From Medicago truncatula (taxonomy: Eukaryota > Streptophyta > Magnoliopsida > Fabales > Fabaceae): a DNA stretch of 64,000 bases. Position numbers and translations under genes: made by a program. The stretch's first letter is position 1. The number at the start of each line of letters is the position of its first letter. The stretch lies in NCBI RefSeq assembly GCF_003473485.1, contig NC_053045.1:31470494-31534493 (forward strand), in the 5' to 3' direction. This document shows, piece after piece, positions 60,001 through 64,000 of this stretch. The notes under the pieces are model-generated. The model worked only from the letters and a program-made list of their open reading frames with translations. It did no database searches and was not told the origin of the DNA.

Positions 60001-60791
60001 AAAAACCTGAATCTGTGTCCAAGAATAAACAAGATATCAAATCAACAAGGAAAGAATCTCCAAACACCTTCCCTACTAATGTCAGGAGCTTGATATCTAC
60101 TGGTATGCTAGATGGTGTTCCTGTGAAGTATGTCTCGGTGGCGCGGGAGGTAAATTTTGGTCTTTGTTGTCGATTTTTTCAATTTGAAAATGCTCCTTTA
60201 TAAGTTATGTTCCTTTATGGATGCAGGAACTTCGTGGAATTATAAAAGGAACTACCTATCTTTGTGGGTGTCAGTCATGTAACTATGCCAAGGTTAGTAA
60301 TCCATTGGTATACACTCTAACCAAACACCTTAATAATGGTTTTCAAATTTTTTATAACCTGTAGATTACCTATTGATTGGTGTTTTATATTATTAGGGTC
60401 TGAATGCTTTCGAGTTTGAAAAGCATGCTGGTTGCAAATCAAAACATCCAAACAATCACATTTATTTTGAGAATGGGAAGACCATTTATCAAATAGTACA
60501 GGAATTGAGGAGTACCCCTGAAAGTTCATTGTTTGACACAATCCAAACAATTTTTGGTGCACCAATAAATCAGAAAGCATTTCGCATTTGGAAAGGTAAA
60601 GAAATTCCCAACCTTTTTAAGCATAAACAGACTAACGGCTGCATAGGAAATGTTGAATTTTATTGTTTGGGCTTTGTTTGGTATGTCATTAATCCCCTTT
60701 TTGTAACTCTTGCCAATGGTCTTCAGAATCATTTCAAGCAGCAACACGCGAGCTTCAACGGATTTATGGAAATGAAAAACGTAACCTCTAA
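57094..60791 (+). CDS. Tify-domain-binding-domain (TDBD) protein, At5g59830-like
   Basis: Exons 57094-57096, 59121-60149, 60227-60292, 60397-60595 and 60727-60791 give 453 residues. The first coding exon supplies only the ATG; the next begins SLQNKGFWMVKGSGHVSD, the conserved start of this plant family. The long middle is Ser/Asn/Asp-rich. The TDBD at about 321-411 has RSLISTGMLDGVPVKYVS, then CGCQSC (C357, C359, C362), FEKHAGCKSKHPNNHIYFENG and IYQIVQEL. This domain binds Tify/JAZ-type proteins in other family members; there is no PHD finger or acetyltransferase here, unlike the larger TDBD proteins. The C-terminus is basic (LQRIYGNEKRNL). Nuclear regulation is likely but untested. The 2-kb intron after the ATG holds a MITE, a SINE and a tandem repeat. 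Confidence 0.9.
57244..57451. mobile_element. Foldback MITE in TDBD intron
   Basis: GAGTGTAGACCCAATTCGG...GGGTCTCTGACA...AACCCAAATTAGTC is inverted as GACTAATTTGGGTT...GACTGAATTGG...GTGGGTCTTCACTC. TGTTAA flanks both sides (57238-57243 and 57452-57457). No coding part. Confidence 0.7.
58103..58205 (+). mobile_element. Second SINE type, in TDBD intron
   Basis: TGGCTTGGGACCTGGGAG (A-box side) and CTCAGGTTCGATTCTC (B box), ending TTTAGCTTCTTC plus an A-run. AATGTTTAGT flanks it (58093-58102 and 58206-58215), a perfect 10-bp duplication. The sequence differs from the 56.3-kb SINE, so two families are present. Confidence 0.88.
58411..58620. repeat. Tandem repeat, about 107 bp x 2, in TDBD intron
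   Basis: AAGTTCTAATACTAGTTTTG, TTTTTGAAATTCTAATACT and AATGTAATAGAAGC occur twice in the same order, starting near 58411 and 58517. Units differ by a few bases. Confidence 0.85.
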
Positions 60792-61573
60792 GTCCCCACC
60801 GTCTTTGCGCAAACTTAACTTAGGTTAGGTTCTAGTGTGAATAGAAAGATACATCAGTTTTCAGTATTTTTCATGTATCTTTGTTTAGCTCTGTGACTTT
60901 TGGTGCATTGTGTAACTTGTTGGTTTCACTCAAAAGATTGGAAGCTTTATGTAACTTATGTCCAAATCATTGGGATTGGGTGCTTTTACTGGCAGAATTG
61001 TCTAGCATAGTCTCTAGAAAGTATATTCTTGGGTGATTAAAGGAGCAAGACTTGTTAATTTTGGGGCACTGGACTCGGCTTGTTAAGTGTCCTGTAACAT
61101 TTTTATTTGTCTTCAAATACACAAGAAAACTCAGTTGAATATTTTTATAGTTCCTCATGGGTTGATGGATTATGGAGAGGATTGTAAATAATTTCCGTTT
61201 GCTTGTGCATGTATTCATTGGCAAATGCTGATTTTACGAATAAAATGTTAAAACGAAATGCAAGAATTATATTGACTGGTTAGTATGAACAACTTCGCCA
61301 AAGTTTGCTTTGACAGTGTTCGGATAGTAGACACAATTCTTCATTTTGTGACCTGTGGAGTGTGGTAGTTTTGGTTAGCGTAGCACGCTCATTCTTTTAT
61401 TTAGGATGAAAATTAGTAGGTCATGATGAATGTTCACAAGACCTTTTTAATTACAATAATTTATAATGAATGTTTTTATTTTTGGAAAGAGGGAATATAC
61501 AAGAGTTTAGATAAAGGTACAATTTAACCAAAGAACATTAAAAAAAAAAAAAACAAGAAGAAGAAGCCAAAAA
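60792..61573. other. TDBD 3' flank, no further gene
   Basis: T-rich 3' flank with likely polyadenylation region at 60860-60960, then AT-rich DNA ending at a poly-A run (about 61541-61553), perhaps the tail of the LINE remnant that follows. Confidence 0.5.
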
Positions 61574-62122
61574 CTACCAAGAGGTCAATCCACCAAAGAT
61601 TAAGTTCATAAAAAATATTTTCTGCTTGGCTTTAATATGCAACCAAACGTGGATTTTCACGCGGTCAATGGTTTGAGATGAGGACATTCCTTGCAACCAA
61701 ATAATGTTATTATGATCAGACCAAATCATCCAAGCGCAAGCTAGCCAAATGACTCGGAAACAATCACGGAGTTCCTTTTTAAAAGAAAAAGGGCCAATAA
61801 ATTGTTGAGCATGGAGGACGAGATTATTTGACAAAGCACTAGATGAGCCTAACCAGTTCAAAATACTGTACCCAACACTCCCAGAAAAAGCGCAATCAAA
61901 GAGTAAGTAGTTTTGGGAGCTTTCTTATACTCCACAACCATGAAGAGAAGAAGAGGACTCTGCATTGATGATGCCCCTCTGAATGAAGTTGGTCTTTGTA
62001 GAAAGCTGATTTTGAATTAGTCTCCAGGAGAAAAGGGAAACCTTAAAGGAGTGTGATTGTTCCAAATCAAATTTTATAGGGGCAAATGACCATCTAACAC
62101 ATTCTGAGAGAGCAAATGACAT
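61574..62122 (-). pseudogene. LINE reverse-transcriptase C-terminal (zf-RVT) remnant
   Basis: The minus strand carries pieces of the zinc-binding C-terminal part of LINE polyproteins: KVSLFSWRLIQNQLSTKTNF and RGIINAESSSSLHGCG, then after a stop NWLGSSSALSNN, FRVIWLACAWMIWSDHNNII and DRVKIHVWLHIKAK. The usual pattern is KVSLFAWRLL-NRLPTK, ...IWLACVWVIW-ERNN.... An internal stop and a frame change separate the two pieces, so the copy is dead. RVKIHVWLHIKAK is followed by the last stop at 61574. Confidence 0.82.
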
Positions 62123-63189
62123 GCTCCTTTAACAGAGAGGTCTCATTGTGATCAAGCCAAACCCTGCCTAAAACACTTTCTTGCAAAAGAATGTTAAAAA
62201 GCAAGCAGCATAACTCTGATAACAATTTTTCCTACCAAGCAAAAAGGTTTTCTTCTGCAACACCACCCTCCACCATTACCCGCCCAATCAGATCTAAATA
62301 GATCCGCCCCTGAAATTTGTTTATCTAAAGACAAATTAAATAAGATTTTGATCTCAAAAGAAAAAACCATATTGCAACCAAGGATTATGTTGTTTCAACG
62401 TTGACTCGCCACTACCTAATATCATGAAAGGAAAGTCATCAAACCAAAAGTTCTACTTAACCCTATGCCTTTTTTGATAAACTGCAAATTTCTCCACCAA
62501 ATAGAAACTTTCCTGCCACCAGATTGCACCAAGTCAATCTGTACACAACATTTGTAATCCATTTATAATGGATGTTGAATAGTGCAGCTTAGAATCTACA
62601 AGCATTCATAGTTTCAATGACAATAACATGTTCATTTTTCTTACACGCGTTGTGTTAAATGTCCATCTTATTGTTCTTGCTTCCCAAAAGAATTTCAACA
62701 TGATTTTTTCCAAGCCAAAAATGTGAGCTCTGAACAAACGTGCAGCCTCAATGTGTTTTTATGACTTTTCCAAACATCCAATAATATTTCGAAACAAGTT
62801 GAGTTACGACGCATAGTTAGTAGCTTATGGGTTGCATGTATATAATCTTTTAGTTTTGAAGTATCAATATTCATCACCGCATAGCCAATCAACAGAAGGT
62901 GCAATATTGAAATGTGTATGATGAATAACTCACCACTACACGCCATTGATAAGCAAGTTTATACAGTGAAAAAAATGGGTCCGTCCTAATCCCAATCAAA
63001 CAGAGGTAGTTAGACATTCATTCACTACAATCACATTCAGTTTTTTGATTCAATATAAATCCAAAACTACTTATCACGCACAAAATTAATAAATAATGCC
63101 ACATTGAAAACGTTGAGCACAAGTCAGCATCATGATTATCATACAAGTAATTTCTTCAATAATGTTGCCACCAACTTGTAAAAGTGTCC
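62123..63189. other. Likely LINE debris and RABE1 3' flank
   Basis: Next to the LINE remnant the minus strand still shows LINE-like scraps (DLSVKGACHLLSQN). Further right the sequence is AT-rich and is the probable 3' untranslated and flanking part of the RABE1 gene (about 62960-63189). No separate gene is supported. Confidence 0.45.
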
Positions 63190-63267
63190 TCAACCACAGC
63201 AAGCAGATTTTTGTGCAGCCTGTCCAGACCCCGTTGCAGAGTCTTGGTTGATTTTGATGGTTGTTGG
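63190..63267 (-). CDS. RABE1/Rab8-type small GTPase, last exon
   Basis: Downstream of a good acceptor (TTTTTATTGCAG) the minus strand reads 25 codons in phase 0 and stops with TGA: PTTIKINQDSATGSGQ, then AAQKSACCG. This is the C-terminal tail of plant RABE1 (Rab8-like) GTPases (..TIKINQ..QAAQKSACCG), with the double Cys that receives geranylgeranyl groups for membrane attachment. RABE1 acts in secretion from Golgi to plasma membrane. The GTP-binding exons are expected to the right; none is seen in 63268-64000, so the last intron is longer than 730 bp or the gene is broken. Next to the TDBD gene, as in Arabidopsis. Confidence 0.8.
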   Translation of the reverse strand, partial: PTTIKINQDSATGSGQAAQKSACCG

Positions 63268-63936
63268 CTGCAATAAAAAGTATCACAAAACATTAGGATC
63301 GTGAGAAAGGGAGTATATTACGATCATCGTATTTATCTATGTAGGAATATCGTATCGTGTAAATAAGGATAATAGTATCTTCTATATGTATATATATAGG
63401 AGTTTGCTAACTTACTCCCACCCAAAAACATGAGGTGGGGTTTAGAATGAGAAAGGAGAGTTGTTTCCCACCATGGGAAAGTTAATTTTATCCATTCGAT
63501 CAAATGAAGAACACACTCTTATCATACTCCATCAATACTAGATTAATTTTTACACTATCTTCCACCCTCTCTCTTCCATGTCCCCACTCACCTACCACCA
63601 CCATCACCACCATCACCACCACCACCACCACCAAATAAAAACATCTGCTTCCATCATTCTCTGTTCTTACGCAGCCATCATCACCATAAACATCACAAAC
63701 TCATAAACCAACAACATCAACAACTTGTTAACTCAAATAGAATTATTCATTCCTTGAAACCCCAATTTTTTTTTTAAACCCATAACCATTTGTTCACCCA
63801 ATCCCTCTATTCCTCGTTTATATTAAACCATGACTGATATGTTCATCTTTAGTCCTTCACTATTATCATCACACTAATTCGAAATCTATGATATGATGCA
63901 ATAAAAGTCCAGATGATCTGATGTTGGCTTATGCAC

Positions 63937-63938
<2 letters not shown>
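63268..63938. other. Presumed RABE1 last intron or upstream DNA
   Basis: No exon was recognised. It includes CTTACTCCCACCC...GAGGTGGGG near 63411-63440, which may be a repeat end, and a CAC-rich tract. If the RABE1 gene is whole, this is intron. Confidence 0.4.
63594..63633. repeat. (CAC/CAT)n trinucleotide repeat
   Basis: About 13 units of ACC with interspersed ATC. No open gene is attached to it. Confidence 0.9.

Positions 63939-64000
<62 letters not shown>
63939..64000. repeat. (TA)n microsatellite running off the window
   Basis: A pure TA run of at least 62 bases, cut by the window edge. Confidence 0.95.

Overview
The window is nuclear DNA of a flowering plant, most likely a legume of the Medicago/Trifolium/Pisum type. 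Genes carry GT-AG introns, intergenic DNA is very AT-rich, and the SINE, MITE and LTR types resemble those I know from legume genomes. The species is an inference; no marker here fixes it.

Nine protein genes are supported, and exon structures were rebuilt by hand from splice sites and reading frame. In order they are: RPL23A (3' exons only, +), an ATL-type RING-H2 E3 ligase (-), a DUF1635 coiled-coil protein (-), the mitochondrial ATP synthase 6 kDa subunit (+), a TIP1-type tonoplast aquaporin (+), an R2R3-MYB of the MYB48/MYB59 group (-), a SOSEKI/DUF966 polarity protein (+), a Tify-domain-binding-domain (TDBD) protein (+), and the last exon of a RABE1/Rab8-type GTPase (-, rest beyond the right edge). 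The genes are functionally unrelated. The run DUF1635 - MYB48/59 - SOK - TDBD - RABE1 matches, from memory, the Arabidopsis At5g597xx-598xx block and partly its duplicate at At3g46, so this looks like an ancestral syntenic segment expanded by repeats.

Between genes the DNA is mostly transposon-derived. Elements with defined ends are: a Tourist-like MITE (7.9 kb), Stowaway-like MITEs (9.5 and 40.3 kb), a foldback of tandem repeats (9.9-10.4 kb), a DNA element with a perfect 10-bp target duplication (29.2 kb), a MULE with ~370-bp inverted ends, a 9-bp target duplication and a SWIM-domain transposase remnant (36.7-38.2 kb), a ~2.1-kb solo LTR (53.3-55.4 kb) and two SINEs (56.3 and 58.1 kb). A Cassandra-type LTR with a 5S-rRNA-derived segment lies at 30.3 kb, and several LTR and LINE remnants are also present.

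The most unusual region is 47.6-52.1 kb. A unit with its own TATA box is tandemly repeated (two copies plus a partial third). Each full copy carries a ~310-bp near-palindrome built from two convergent fragments of an Agenet-domain coding sequence. This is the structure expected of a young hairpin-RNA locus formed by inverted duplication of a protein gene. The two copies serve as empty sites for each other's later MITE insertions.
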